Source: Macrotrachela quadricornifera
Taxonomy: Eukaryota; Rotifera; Eurotatoria; Philodinida; Philodinidae
NCBI GenBank assembly: GCA_022393335.1
Contig: JAJEKB010019174.1
Coordinates: 1 to 64,000, forward strand
Length of the DNA: 64,000 nucleotides
Reading direction: 5' to 3'
The position numbers and the translations under genes are program-made. Below the pieces are notes generated by a model that saw only the letters and a program-made list of their open reading frames with translations, had not been told where the DNA came from and did no database searches. Below are positions 12,301 through 23,141 of the stretch, in pieces. Each line of letters starts with the position of its first letter. Positions within the stretch are counted from its first letter, which is position 1.

Positions 12301-13058
12301 TGTTGGAGCACAATATCTCGCTGATGGCATAGAAAATAATAAGGTGATTCTCAATTACTCTTTATCTCTCCTATATTTACTTTTTTCTCTTTGCACAGGC
12401 AGTCACCATGCTGAATCTTGAGTACAATGAAATTGGAGATGTTGGAGCACAACATCTCGCTAAGGCCTTACGAGATAACAAGGTAATTCTCATTGCCTCT
12501 TATTTCTTTCTTTCTTATATTTATCTTTCTCTGTTTTCACAGACACTCACTGGGCTGTATCTTTGGAGTAATCAAATTGGAGATACTGGAGCACGATATC
12601 TCGCCGATACCTTACGAGGTAACAAGGTAAGCCTCTTTTTCTCCTCATTCTTCTCGCATATTTATTTTTGTCTCTATTCACAGACACTTGCTGAGCTGCA
12701 TCTGCAGTGCAATGGAATTGGAGATGTTGGAGCACAACATCTCGCTGATGCATTACGAGATAACAAGGTGATTCTCATTTCCTCTTGTTAATCTCTTTAT
12801 CATATTTACCTTGCTTTCTAATCGCAGACGCTCACCGTTCTGAATCTAACCCACAATCAAATTAGGGATTTTGGAGCAAAATGTTTCGCTGATGCTTTAC
12901 GAGTGAACAAGGTGATCCTTTTTTCTTGTTTATTTTTCTCTCATATTTATCTTTGCCTCTATTCACAGATACTGGAGAGATTGCATCTCGTGTCTTACGT
13001 TTTCTCGTCGCCACTTATAGAACAATTGCAGCAAGAAGACAATCGACTGAAATTCTAA
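9378..13058 (+). CDS. F-box / leucine-rich-repeat protein, copy 1 (one exon per LRR)
   Basis: Exon 1 (9378-9551) encodes a 58-residue F-box (LSVELVYRILDNL), the Skp1-binding module of SCF ubiquitin ligases. After an 857-bp intron come 18 exons of exactly 84 bp starting at 10409, 10553, 10695, 10841, 10982, 11121, 11263, 11406, 11548, 11689, 11833, 11972, 12116, 12260, 12399, 12543, 12684 and 12828, and a final exon 12969-13058 ending in TAA. Each 84-bp exon is one 28-residue ribonuclease-inhibitor-type LRR (TLTELxLxxNxIGxxGAxxLA). All introns are phase 0, about 55-60 bp, GT..AG. No exon contains a stop. Predicted length about 591 residues. The expected role is substrate recognition for ubiquitination, or NLR-like sensing by the LRR arc; neither is shown. 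A half LRR ending at 10352 before a donor may be a decayed extra repeat. Confidence 0.8.
10409..12911 (+). repeat. array of 18 LRR exon-intron units, period ~142 bp
   Basis: Eighteen tandem units, each an 84-bp exon plus a ~57-bp intron. Intron starts (GTGATTCTCATTTCCTCTT) and ends (CTCTCTATTCACAG) are also conserved, so the duplicating unit was exon plus intron. This is the tandem repeat underlying the F-box/LRR gene. Confidence 0.85.
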
Positions 13059-13436
13059 TTGAGATTTTTGTATTTTTTTCATTGCTAGCTACTAAACAGT
13101 TGCTCTCGAATTCTTTATTTTTTTATTCTATTTGCGCTCGTGTACGGCGAAATATACCTCTGAATGAGGATGGCATAATGGCCGTACACCCTACACAAAT
13201 CTTCGTACCGTTGTGAGAGAAGAATACAAAGACAAAACGGTCTGTGTGGTTGTTCTAATCGATCAATATCTCTTGGATCAAGGTATTCTAACTATCGGTA
13301 GGGCTCTGAAAATGCGTATTTCCATCCGTATCCTTCTCAACTATTTAAGACATTCAGATAGTCTTACCTTTCACGATGATGATCATAATTGCACTGTAAA
13401 AAAAAAGCGCAGAGTAATAAACCTATAAAGCGTTTG

Positions 13437-13620
13437 TGAAAGTGCAACGTATAACAAACCCTTTTTTCCCGTTTATGAAGTCATTATAAACTCTGCTATA
13501 AACCCAATAAAAAGGGAATATCGAAGGGTGCATGAACTTTAAACATTGACCAAAAACCGTTGATGAAACGGTTTATGGCACTCGTAAACCCTTAAATGGA
13601 TTGTTATACGTTGCACTTTC
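13437..13620. mobile_element. short inverted-repeat element
   Basis: GAAAGTGCAACGTATAAC at 13438-13455 is exactly mirrored at 13603-13620. Between the arms lie several AAACCCTTTT-type motifs, which also recur in the tandem repeat at 20635-21390. About 185 bp, no coding capacity. Confidence 0.55.
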
Positions 13621-13914
13621 ATAAACCCATTGAAAACATTTATGAAAGCTATATATCCATCTACCCAAATTTTCAAATAACCTTCGTAGAAGGGTATTTG
13701 GAATTCATATACTCTGGGAAGAAACTCATAAAGGGTACATTATTATACTCTCTGAAGTCAATCAATCCTACATTCCGTATTGGAAAACATATATGAACAT
13801 GTGTATCATTCTCATGAATCCCTACAAGGGTTTCAGAAAAGGTTAATTGATGAGTAGAATTTCACTACTAAATCTCAAAAAGCTCTTTGAAATAGTTAAT
13901 ACTTGAGCCATATT

Positions 13915-14662
13915 AAAAATAGTGGTACCAATCCTGGAATATTTTCCAGCAGGCTTTAAGAATTTTTTTCTCTAAATATTCTGACAGTCTAAGCCGTTCT
14001 CTATATTTCTATGATATCTCATAAATGTTCAAACGACATTATAATATTGAAAACAGAGCAAAAGTAGTGAGGAGTGCACAAAAAACACTTTCTCAAGCAA
14101 CTTTACCAAGTTTTTATCAAAGTACATGAAATGCAAAAATAGTTATTTTCACATCGTTCGATAGTGCTCATTGACCTCCACAAAAATGTCTATATTAAAA
14201 ATCTTTTCGCGATAAAATTCATGGAACACTACACGAGGAATGTATAAAAAGCCCGCATTTTCTACAGCTTTCTTACAAGGAAATGATGACTTCTTTCTCC
14301 ATAGAAAACTGTAAAAAAATATGATTTTTTTGTATACTCCTCACATTGTTTTCAATGAATTTTATTGCGAAAAGATTTTTAATATAGACATTTTTGTAAA
14401 GGTTAATGAGCACTATCGAACGATGTGAAAATAACAATCTTTATATTTCGTACACTTTGATAAAAACTTGATGAAGTTGCTTGAAAAAATGTTTTTTGTG
14501 CACTCCTCACTATTTTTGCTCTGTTTTCAATATTATATTGTCGTTTGAAGATATGTGAAATGTCATAAAATTATAGGGAACGACTTCGACTGTCAGAATA
14601 TTTAGAGAAAAAATTTCTTAAAGCCTTCTGGAAAATATTCCAGGGTCGATATCACTACTTTT
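13915..14662. mobile_element. foldback element, ~320-bp arms
   Basis: Two long arms (about 13915-14240 and 14330-14662) are inverted copies of each other, for example CCTGGAATATTTTCCAG in the left arm and CTGGAAAATATTCCAGG in the right. The loop is roughly 90 bp. No open frame. A transcript would form a long hairpin. Confidence 0.75.
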
Positions 14663-15349
14663 GGTATGCCCTAAGTAGATGGGTAGAGTCTCATTGCTAG
14701 ACCTCAAGACGATTTCGAAAGGACGGATAGAAAAGGACAGTTACGGCCTGATGCTCGATTAGGATTTGGCACAATCGAAATACAAGAATGATTACACTCG
14801 TAGCTTTGGAGAGAGTTTGCAAAAGTGTAGCGAGAACATACTAATCAGTCTAGGAAGCCGTTCATGATCATAAAAGCGTACGATCAAAGGTATTATCTGA
14901 TCAAAACTCGGGATTCGCATTTGAGAAATCTCGGTAGAAACACTTACAATACTAGCAAGAACGAAAGCATTTGAAACAAAGTATATAGATCTAGTGTGTG
15001 CATGAAGAGACAGAAGTAAGAAGAAGCGCAAAACAAGACGGGCGTGTAAGTTTAAGAAACGTACAATATTATAAGAGAAGCGCAGAAGAAAGAAAACTAT
15101 GATGTGGCGTATTTTCGAAGCACATAACTTAATTCTTTGAAATTTGATATAAGATAATAACCGTCATCTCACGAAGTTTTTTCATTGTACTCTTTTATAA
15201 GAATTACGGCGTTGAGAATCAAAAATTATGGGAGAAATTTTAAACTGAAAGAAAAAAGATTTATTCCTGGCTTAAGACTGAATTCGTAACGTAGAAAAAA
15301 GTTGGAGAGAAGTTCTAGAATCGAAAACTATATTTGCACTAACTCCTCA

Positions 15350-18300
15350 ACACTTGGTTTTGAACGTAGAGAATAAAAACACGGAAGAAATTCTAACCTG
15401 ATGGGATGCAACGTCATCGCATCGTTAGATGTCATTTGATCATTAAGAAAAGAAAACAGATGAAGAAAACTATACAAATAAAGAAGAATAAATGATTGAT
15501 GGATGAACACTCAGGTCGTAAAATCAAAAAGATAAAGTTTAGGAGAATATAAGAATCGAAAACATGATTTCATTCTTTGAAAAAAAAATAGTTTCTTGTC
15601 GACTGATCTTGAAAAGAAAAAAGGCGCAACGTGCAAGAGAAACAAAGAGGTGTATTTTGCTGCTTAATCAAGACTCATCTGACGATTTAGAAGAGACAAA
15701 CATCGAAAAGATATAAGTCTTGAGAAAAAAACATAATTCAATTTATTTGTCTCAGCTCAACTCATAAGTTAGAATGAAAGAGGAGAAACTAAAGACCAAA
15801 CAAAAAATACTATTTTGTCTCTTTTTGAATGATTCGATGTTGGAGTTAAAAATAATTGTCAAAAATTTGATTTATATACCTGAACAGCTGTAACTCGAAT
15901 TGAAACTGCTTTTTTGAAAAGTTAATTGGTTATAACCGAAAAGTTAAAAGCAGGTCAATTTTAACTTCAATACTGAACAATTCACCTATGATTGAAATGA
16001 GTAGAAAATCGAAATAAGCTACAAAACGAATAGAATAGTTAAACCCGTTGCACAAGATCTCTTCCACGATTTTAACAAGAAGAAAGATAGAAACAGTTGT
16101 ATGGCTGCAGATGATGTAGACACAAAGATCTCACATGCATCTGATCGATCAGAAAAATAGAGAGATGAAAGAAATCGCAAAAGTCAAGAACGTCGATTTA
16201 CGCATTGTGCAATATTCAACTAATACTTTCCAAAGAAAGACGAACGAAGGAGATTATGGCATTCGAAAGATAGTTTTCTGTACTCTGTAAAATCTATTAA
16301 TAGTTAGTCAACGAGAAAAGAGACAAGAAATGAAAGAATTTCGAATGGGCAGTCTTGTTTATTACTAAAGACTAATTTCATGATTTAGAAAATAAGAAAT
16401 ATAAAAGGAATGAGCGAATTGAAAAGAGACAGCTTCACTTATTAGTCAACTCTCATTTAATCATTTTGAATAGAAGAAAAAGAAAAGATATAAAGATACT
16501 CAAGATGGATAGTTCTACTTGTTCTGCAAGACGAAATTAATAATAGCGAAAAGCAAAAGAAGAAAAATTAAAGAACTGAAAAGGAAAGTTTCTCTTTCTC
16601 TTCAAACGGAAGTTGATAATTTTGAAAATAAAAATAAAATCAGAAAGATCAAGCAATTAAAGACAAATAGTTACACTTATTATTGAGCTCCAATCTGTTG
16701 ATTCTGACGAAGGAACACATCCAACTGTCCAAACCATTTTGAGTTCGGACTTTGTGCATAAGATAGACCCCAATGAGGTATGAAAAATCCCAAAATATTG
16801 AGTGCCCTTAGGCCTTCTGTCCAGAGTTATAGGCATTTTACTGAAAGTTTGCCCTATGGTATGGTATATACCTAAAAATTGAATGACAGTATTTCGATCT
16901 GAAATTTTGCCCAAAGAGAGGTCTATTGGTAATTAGAATGTCCTGAAAGTTTCAGCTCAAAAGAATGTTTTCTTCCCGAGTTATTAAACTGTCAAAATAT
17001 GGAAAATTCTAGCATCGTTTGTGGTATATAGGTCATTTTTGAGAGTTTAATATCTCGAGAAAGAAACATTCTTTTGAGCTGAAATTTTCAGGACATTCTA
17101 ATTACCAATAGACCTCTCTTTGGGCAAAATTTCAGATCGAAATACTGTCATTCAATTTTTAGGTATATACCATACCATAGGGCAAACTTTCAGTAAAATG
17201 CCTATAACTCTGGACAGAAGGCCTAAGGGCACTCAATATTTTGGGATTTTTCATACCTCATTGGGGTCTATCTTATGCATAAAGTTCGAACTCAAAAGGG
17301 TTTGGACAGTTGGATGTGTTCCCTCGTGAGAAGAAAAAAAAGAAAGAAATAAAGAAACTAAAAATAAATAGTTCTTCGCTTTTCACAAGACCAATTGATA
17401 GTTTCCACAAGAAAAGATCGAAAGGAATCAAGAAATTAGAAAAGGATAGATTCACCTATACCTCAACCTTCATCTGATAATTTCGAAAAGAAAACGCTAA
17501 AGACATTTTAAAATATTGGAAATAAATAGATCTTATTTTTGAAGACAAAGTTGATAAGTCCGAAAAGATAAAGAATACAGCAAATCAAGTAATTCAAAAA
17601 AGGTAGTTTCACTTCTTTCTAAGAAGTAAATCGATGATTTCGAAAAGAAAAAAGCAAAAGAAAGAAATTGAAAAGAATAATGGCATACATTGCTTCAAAC
17701 ATGGTCAACAATCTCGAAACGAAAATGATCAAATAAATTAAAGAATTTAAAAAAGGATAGTTTCAGCTATTACCAAACTCACGTCAGATGATTTGATAAG
17801 GAAACATACAAGACAAAAAATAAGTGAGAATTGATAGTTTTCATTATTCCTCAACATCAACTAGATGATTTTAAAAAGAAAAGAACGAAAGAAACGAGAG
17901 AATTATAAAATGATAGTTTCAAGTATTCCTCAACTCTTATCTCACCATTTCGAAATTTAAAAAAAAGGAAGGAAATAAGTTAACCGAGTTAAATATTTTC
18001 CCTTATTCTTCAAGATGAAGCTTATGATTTTTAATCGCAAAAGACGAATGAAATAAAGAAAACTGATGATGAATAATTCTCGCTATTCTTCAAGATGAAG
18101 TTGATATTTGCGAAAAGAATAAGATGAAATCAGTGAAGGAATTGAAAAAGGATAGCTTCTTATCGTGCTAAGAAATAAATTGAAAACTTCAAAAAAGAAA
18201 AAAACAAAGAAATCAAAGAGCTAAAGACGGATAGCTTCATCTATTGCTCAAGACGCAATTGATGATTTTGAAAAGCAAAGAATAGAAAAAAATGAAAGAA

Positions 18301-18655
18301 TTGGTAAAGGATAGTTTTACGTATGCCTCAAATTTGATGTAAATATTTTAAAAAGAAAAAAGACGAATAAAATAATGAAGTAAAAAATTGATAGTTGCTT
18401 TTATTCTCGAAAGCTGTAATGATAATTTTGGATAGAATAAAAGGGAGAAGAATTATGAGAGTAAAAATGTTATTGCTTTTGATTACTTAACATATAATTA
18501 ATAATGTCGAAGAGGGATAGACTAAAAAAGTCAAAAACATGAAAAAGATGAATTCAGTCATTGATCAACATTCTGTTGTTCAGTGTAGAAGTGAAAACAC
18601 GAAAAATTTGAAGAACTGAAAAATAATATTTTCAGTTATTGCTTAAAGATCATGG
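15350..18655. repeat. diverged ~78-bp satellite array
   Basis: A motif like GATGATTTCGAAAAGAAAA followed by AAAGAAATTGAAAAGGATAG and TTTCACTTATTCCTCAA recurs every 76-82 bp, for example near 16379, 16457, 16616, 17397, 17475, 17553, 17632, 17787, 17863 and 18260. Units are well diverged, so the array is old. It is interrupted by the foldback at 16707-17327. The left edge is uncertain (15.1-15.4 kb). Confidence 0.65.
16707..17327. mobile_element. foldback element (family FB-1) inserted in the satellite
   Basis: Nearly perfect ~290-bp arms around a ~45-bp centre. Ends read ACGAAGGAACACATCC and, inverted, ACGAGGGAACACATCC. Because the arms are mirror copies, almost the same open frame (starting MGKISDRNTVIQFLG) appears on the minus strand at 16657-16914 and on the plus strand at 17120-17329. 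This is a consequence of symmetry, not evidence for a protein. A diverged relative lies at 27401-28180. Confidence 0.8.
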
Positions 18656-18991
18656 AAATTTTCGAAATAGGACATAGAATGGCTTGGTATGGTGTTTTCA
18701 GAAAAGATGTATGGATCATTTCAGAAGTGGAAGAAGGAAAACATAAGAAAGCGTACTGAGATAATTAGTAATCATTTGTCTTACAATGTGAAACATGTTA
18801 CTGACCGAGAGATGGGCGAAATTACGATGATGAATGTTTGAAAGTGATGCTACTGTTACGGAGGTTTCCTGTATGATTAGGGGAAAAGCTGATTATTCAG
18901 AATATGACTGAATTAAAATTGGTGGAATGATATCACATTGAGAAGAACTTTTTATGAACCGTTATCGAACTGAGGAAATGAATAGTTATTA

Positions 18992-19183
18992 ATGGATGTG
19001 ATATGCATTTGTTTCTGTTTTCGTAGACGAAATTTGGATGCGGTCGAATGTTTCTGCGGTGAAGCTATTCTGACTGCTTTACACATTATAGGATGTGTTG
19101 GTCAGGTTTTTGCTCTGAAAAATGAGAATGATCGCGGAGCTCGTTTTATTCAATGGAACGCTTGGCTCAGTGAAGTGGGTTAG
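18992..19183 (+). other. orphan open frame or possible exon, unknown
   Basis: Within a 63-codon open frame, the part from about 19027 follows an acceptor-like TTTTCGTAG and ends near a donor-like GTTAGTG. The peptide is of normal composition (DAVECFCGEAILTALHIIGC), unlike the surrounding low-complexity satellite. No family recognised and no partner exons found. Could be a captured exon fragment. Confidence 0.18.
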
Positions 19184-20634
19184 TGAATTTTAACATTTAA
19201 TTAATCATAAGACAATGTCAATTATTGATTAATATGACTACATCAGAGAGCGAATAGAATCGAATTTTTCTTGATCGAGTTCCATTCGATTCAATCCCAG
19301 TAGCAATACTTTCCACTAATCAAGGGCACACTACATCAATAGTTGTTTTCTCAAACAATCTAAATTGTCATGTTAAAACTGATACTTATATGAATTAATC
19401 ATTATTCATATATTTCGAACTAAAAAATCTTTTATATTAGTACATCAGAACGAGCAGTTTATAATGTTGGTGTCAATTTTACAGCATTATTTACAATTTT
19501 TTACTACACTAGAAAAATTGGAGAAATTTAATGTAAAAAAGGAAACAAAGAATTCTGCCACATTGAAGTGTTCCATTATTATAAACAAAGAATAGTCTAA
19601 TTGTTATAAAGAGAAAAAGACAATACTATAAATTGAGGTTAAATTAAACATGTGCAACAATCAATAAAAATAGGTTTGGTTTTTGCTGATGGCATTATAT
19701 TTTTTTTTCATTAGTAATAGTTCACTCATTCATTTTCATTTCAAATTAGCCGATGTTCAGCTATCTATTAGGAAATTAGTTCGAGCTTGGTTTGATTCAG
19801 TTTGTTTTCGCTCTATGGACAATATTAAGACGAAAGCCATGTTAACAAATTTTCAAAGCTAAATGTTTCCCATTTTTATTTAAGAAAAATGCATGTTGCT
19901 TCATGATTTTATGCGTTCTATTAACTTTTATTTAAATCATGAAAAATTACATAGAATAAACAAAAAGTGTTTTGTATGTAAAAAGATTTTTAAGAAATCT
20001 ATAAATTTTAGACATTTGAAGAAAAATTGAAGGAAAAGTTTTGCATGAAAATGAATCAAGAATGATGTGTTAAGCACGACGTTTTCCTTTGTTTCGATAT
20101 GTTTAAATTTGTTTTTTTTGAAAGAGCATCCCAGGATGCAGGGCATGACGAAGTTCGTTTTTTAAAATACTTATTTCTTAAGTAGAAAAGAGGGGTCACA
20201 AGTTTCATGACCTAAAAAACTCTCTAAAAATGGCTGTTGAATTATATAAATCTCTATAGATGTTATAAAAACGAATCATAAATTTAAAAATTGAGCCTCA
20301 TCATGCTCCATCTTGACAAGCTCTTTCAAACCAGAAAAAATTTAGAATGCGTGATCGAAATAGCATAAATTGATTAAAAACGAAAAATCGTTTTCATTTT
20401 TTTCAAAATAAGCATATTTTTCAAGAAGAGGTTAACAAAAATCATCGAAAATGTTGAGCAAAATGGAGGTGCCGAAGAAAAACCAATATTGTTCCTGAAA
20501 TATCCGAAGATGGGCCATTTTCTCATCCATTTATCTCAATTTCAAACATTCAGACAAAAATTGACTTTTTTGGAGTCAGGGATGCCTTAAACTATTCCAG
20601 TTTATCGAAGCACAATGAACCATTTAGTGTTTGC
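19184..20634. other. noncoding, nothing recognised
   Basis: AT-rich spacer inside the 8-kb block. No gene, RNA or strong repeat seen. The minus-strand open frame at 19937-20146 is Phe/Lys-rich low-complexity sequence. Confidence 0.4.
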
Positions 20635-21390
20635 CTATTCAAACCGTTTAGTCTGGAAGTAGAATACTATATCTTTGCTCGACGAATGAAAAACTTTCTG
20701 TAGTACTATAGAATGACACATCGTTTTGACATTAGCATGGAATAAACTATCCTCAATCGTACAATAACAAACCATGCTGAGGTTAACGTATAATAATCTA
20801 CCATTAAGCCCATAATGATAAACCCTTTTTTTATGATCGAAGAATAGTCTATCTCCATAACTAGAATCATAAACCCTTTTATTAAGAATGTGGAACAATC
20901 TACCCTTAAACGTAGAGTAATCTACCGAGAACATAGGTTAGCAAACCCTTCGATTGAAAGCATGGGGTAATCAATAGGTGAACGTAGATCAATATACCCT
21001 TTTATTGCAATCGTAGAACAGTCTGCGTTTAGGAGTAAAATAATCAATCGTTTGGTTGAGAGCATAGAATAATCTACCGTGAATGTAGAATAATAAATCA
21101 TTTTATTGCAATCGTGCAACAATCTACTCCTAAAAGTAGAATAATCAGCTCTTTGGTTGAAAGCGTGGAATAATCTACCCATAAACGTACAATAATAACC
21201 CCTTTTATCATAACCGTAGAATAATCTTCAGTTAAAAGGAGGTTAACAAACCTTTTTGATGAAAACGTTGAGTAATAAACCCTTGAATCGGCGTTATATA
21301 CCCCTTGCGTTTTCATATACGTTTATCGTCATAAACCGTTTGGTTCATAGTCCCTTCAAGGATAGATGCCCAGGAAATATACCCTTGAAA
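20635..21390. repeat. ~50-bp tandem repeat, partly organised as ~98-bp dimers
   Basis: A unit like AATCTACCGTGAATGTAGAA followed by TAATAAACCCTTTTATTGCA recurs about every 49-50 bp, and TTGCAATCGT recurs at 98-100 bp (about 21004 and 21102). It produces overlapping minus-strand open frames full of VDYSTLS-like repeats, which are probably not genes. Shared ATAAACCCTT motifs link it to the element at 13437-13620. Confidence 0.6.
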
Positions 21391-21452
21391 GGGTTTTTGA
21401 TGCGGTTTCTACCGTGCAACGATTGATTATTCTGTCGTTTTTTTTTACAGTG

Positions 21453-21900
21453 TACTTCCTAGATCTAGACCTTCTGAACGAAAAGCGTAAAATCGTAGGG
21501 AAAGGAAGAACATCAAATCGTATTACTCAGCTCTTTGTATCCTGTGAACCATCTTTATTTCATTATATTTTCTGTTATATGTAAAAGCGAAATATGTTAA
21601 GATGTAAGGATGTATGCGAACACCCGTTTCTGTGATGTATAGCAATCTTGACAGTTGTGTTCGAGACGACTAGTGGAGTATCAACTATTGATTTCTGTAT
21701 CCTTCTTTAACTTTTTCTTGTAACTTAAATCGTAATTTTTAATGTATCTTGTAACATCGCTAAAATCAACATATACATGTGGTTTTTTTTTGTATCCCTA
21801 CAGAGATAAAGTTCGTCTAAGTCTATTTCTCTCTCTCTCTCTTGACAAATTATTTCTCCACTTTATACGATAAATAAAGCAATACACTAACTAACTAACT
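21453..21900. other. spacer with CT and ACTA microsatellites
   Basis: Short stretch before duplication copy 2. It contains (CT)n near 21829-21842 and (ACTA)n near 21888-21901. No gene seen. Confidence 0.5.
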
Positions 21901-22139
21901 ATAGCCATACACTGAGAAAAGAAAGAGAAGAAGAACAGATAAGAAAAGGGAAGTGCGATGAAGCACAGTACATTGTTGACAGGCGATGATAGTCCCCCAT
22001 CTAATAATGATTCCTATTACATCTAACTTTCAATCAATCGACGAAAAAACCTGTTTATGTATGAAATTTTACACAAATAGTTTCGTCATAATTTTAACGC
22101 TAAAAGTGTTCACAAAGCGACTATGTTAACCAAAGTCAT

Positions 22140-22292
22140 GCCTTCACTCTGAAACAAATTGGGTCTTTGTTACTATAAAAAACCTTTTTCGGGTTTCTAA
22201 ATGGTTCGGGAATCTCTGTTAGGGTTTCCGAATGGCGAGAAAACCCTGAAAGAATTTCCGATAGTGACAAATACATAATATTTTTAGAATGT
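22140..22292. mobile_element. MITE-like insertion in duplication copy 2
   Basis: About 150 bp absent from copy 1 (empty site near 8245). Inner inverted repeat: TTGTTACTAT at 22167-22176 against ATAGTGACAA at 22261-22270, continuing imperfectly through GGGTTTCT/AGAAAACCC. No coding capacity. Exact ends uncertain. Confidence 0.5.
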
Positions 22293-23141
22293 TTAAAGAA
22301 GTACAAACAATAAAAATTGTTTTGCTTCCAAGTTTTAAGTATTGAAAACCTAATTCCTGTCTATCACTAATGCTATATATTGAAGAAAACATTTTTTTAT
22401 CAGCTGATAAAAATTCTGCTTCTGCATCTATTCTTTTCAACAAAAAAAATCGTCGTCACATACGACTTATGGTATTTGTTAAGAATTTTTTACGTTGCAG
22501 GCGACTATGCTCACGGCGATTGTTTAAAAATGAAACGGTTTGAACACAGAAAAAGATAAAAACAACTGGTTTGGAGCTATTTGAATGGCTTCGCATGTCT
22601 GAACAGGTTTTTCGATTGGTTACACCCTCTAGCATCATCTCTTAGACTGATCAACTGTACAACTATTATTACATGTTTCGCCAAAATAATATTGTAACGC
22701 TTTATTTATATTATTTAAAAAGAAAACGAAAAAGTTTGTGTACCACGAAAGTGAATCGCTCCATTTAAAAAGAAATAATACTTTTTTTAGTGAGGAAAAT
22801 AACTATAATTCGATGATAATCGAAGTGTTTTTCGCAAAGAATATATTATATTACGACAATAAGTATGCTATTATAAATATATGAAATGTAATTATTCATC
22901 ACATTTGTTCTTTAAGTCTCCATTGTCTTCGAAAACTTTGGTTTGTTTCTCTTCAAAATAATATATGACTACTTCTATCAAAATTTCTAACTACAATGTT
23001 ATCATACATTATGGTAGTTACATATACAGATAAGGAGATAAATTCTGACGAAATATTCGATGACACATAACACACGTGCACAAATATACTTATAAGATAA
23101 CAAGTTAACTCAAAACATGTACATTAAAGTGAAATATATTC

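Larger units (their letters stand above)
7768..13391 (+). repeat. segmental duplication, copy 1
   Basis: About 5.6 kb collinear with 21901-27272. Similarity starts near ACACTGAGAAAAGA and ends near CGATGATGATCAT. It covers the flank upstream of the F-box exon, the whole F-box/LRR gene and about 330 bp of 3' sequence. Copy 1 differs by a ~235-bp hairpin element (7908-8142), about 390 bp present at 8358-8745 and absent from copy 2, and one missing LRR exon-intron unit. Confidence 0.85.
13392..21452. mobile_element. 8-kb repeat-rich block with inverted termini between the duplication copies
   Basis: Starts CACTGTAAAAAAAAAGCG at the point where copy 1 stops matching copy 2, and ends with the inverse, CGTTTTTTTTTACAGTG. 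About 30 bp of the two ends align in inverted orientation (CAGARTAATMAA follows on each). Inside are foldback elements, a satellite and a tandem repeat but no transposase. It could be a large non-autonomous element, or two smaller elements sharing a terminus. No target-site duplication was seen. Confidence 0.35.

Noticed and set aside
12926..13216. Plus-strand open frame across the last LRR exon
   Set aside because: It is in a different frame from the spliced terminal exon 12969-13058 and reads through an intron; a shadow.
16657..17329. Matching proteins on opposite strands (starting MGKISDRNTV)
   Set aside because: Mirror arms of a foldback element; symmetry explains both frames. No start context, domain or splice support.
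20635..21316. Three overlapping minus-strand open frames with VDYSTLS-type repeats
   Set aside because: They are translations of a ~50-bp tandem repeat in shifting frames, not a gene.
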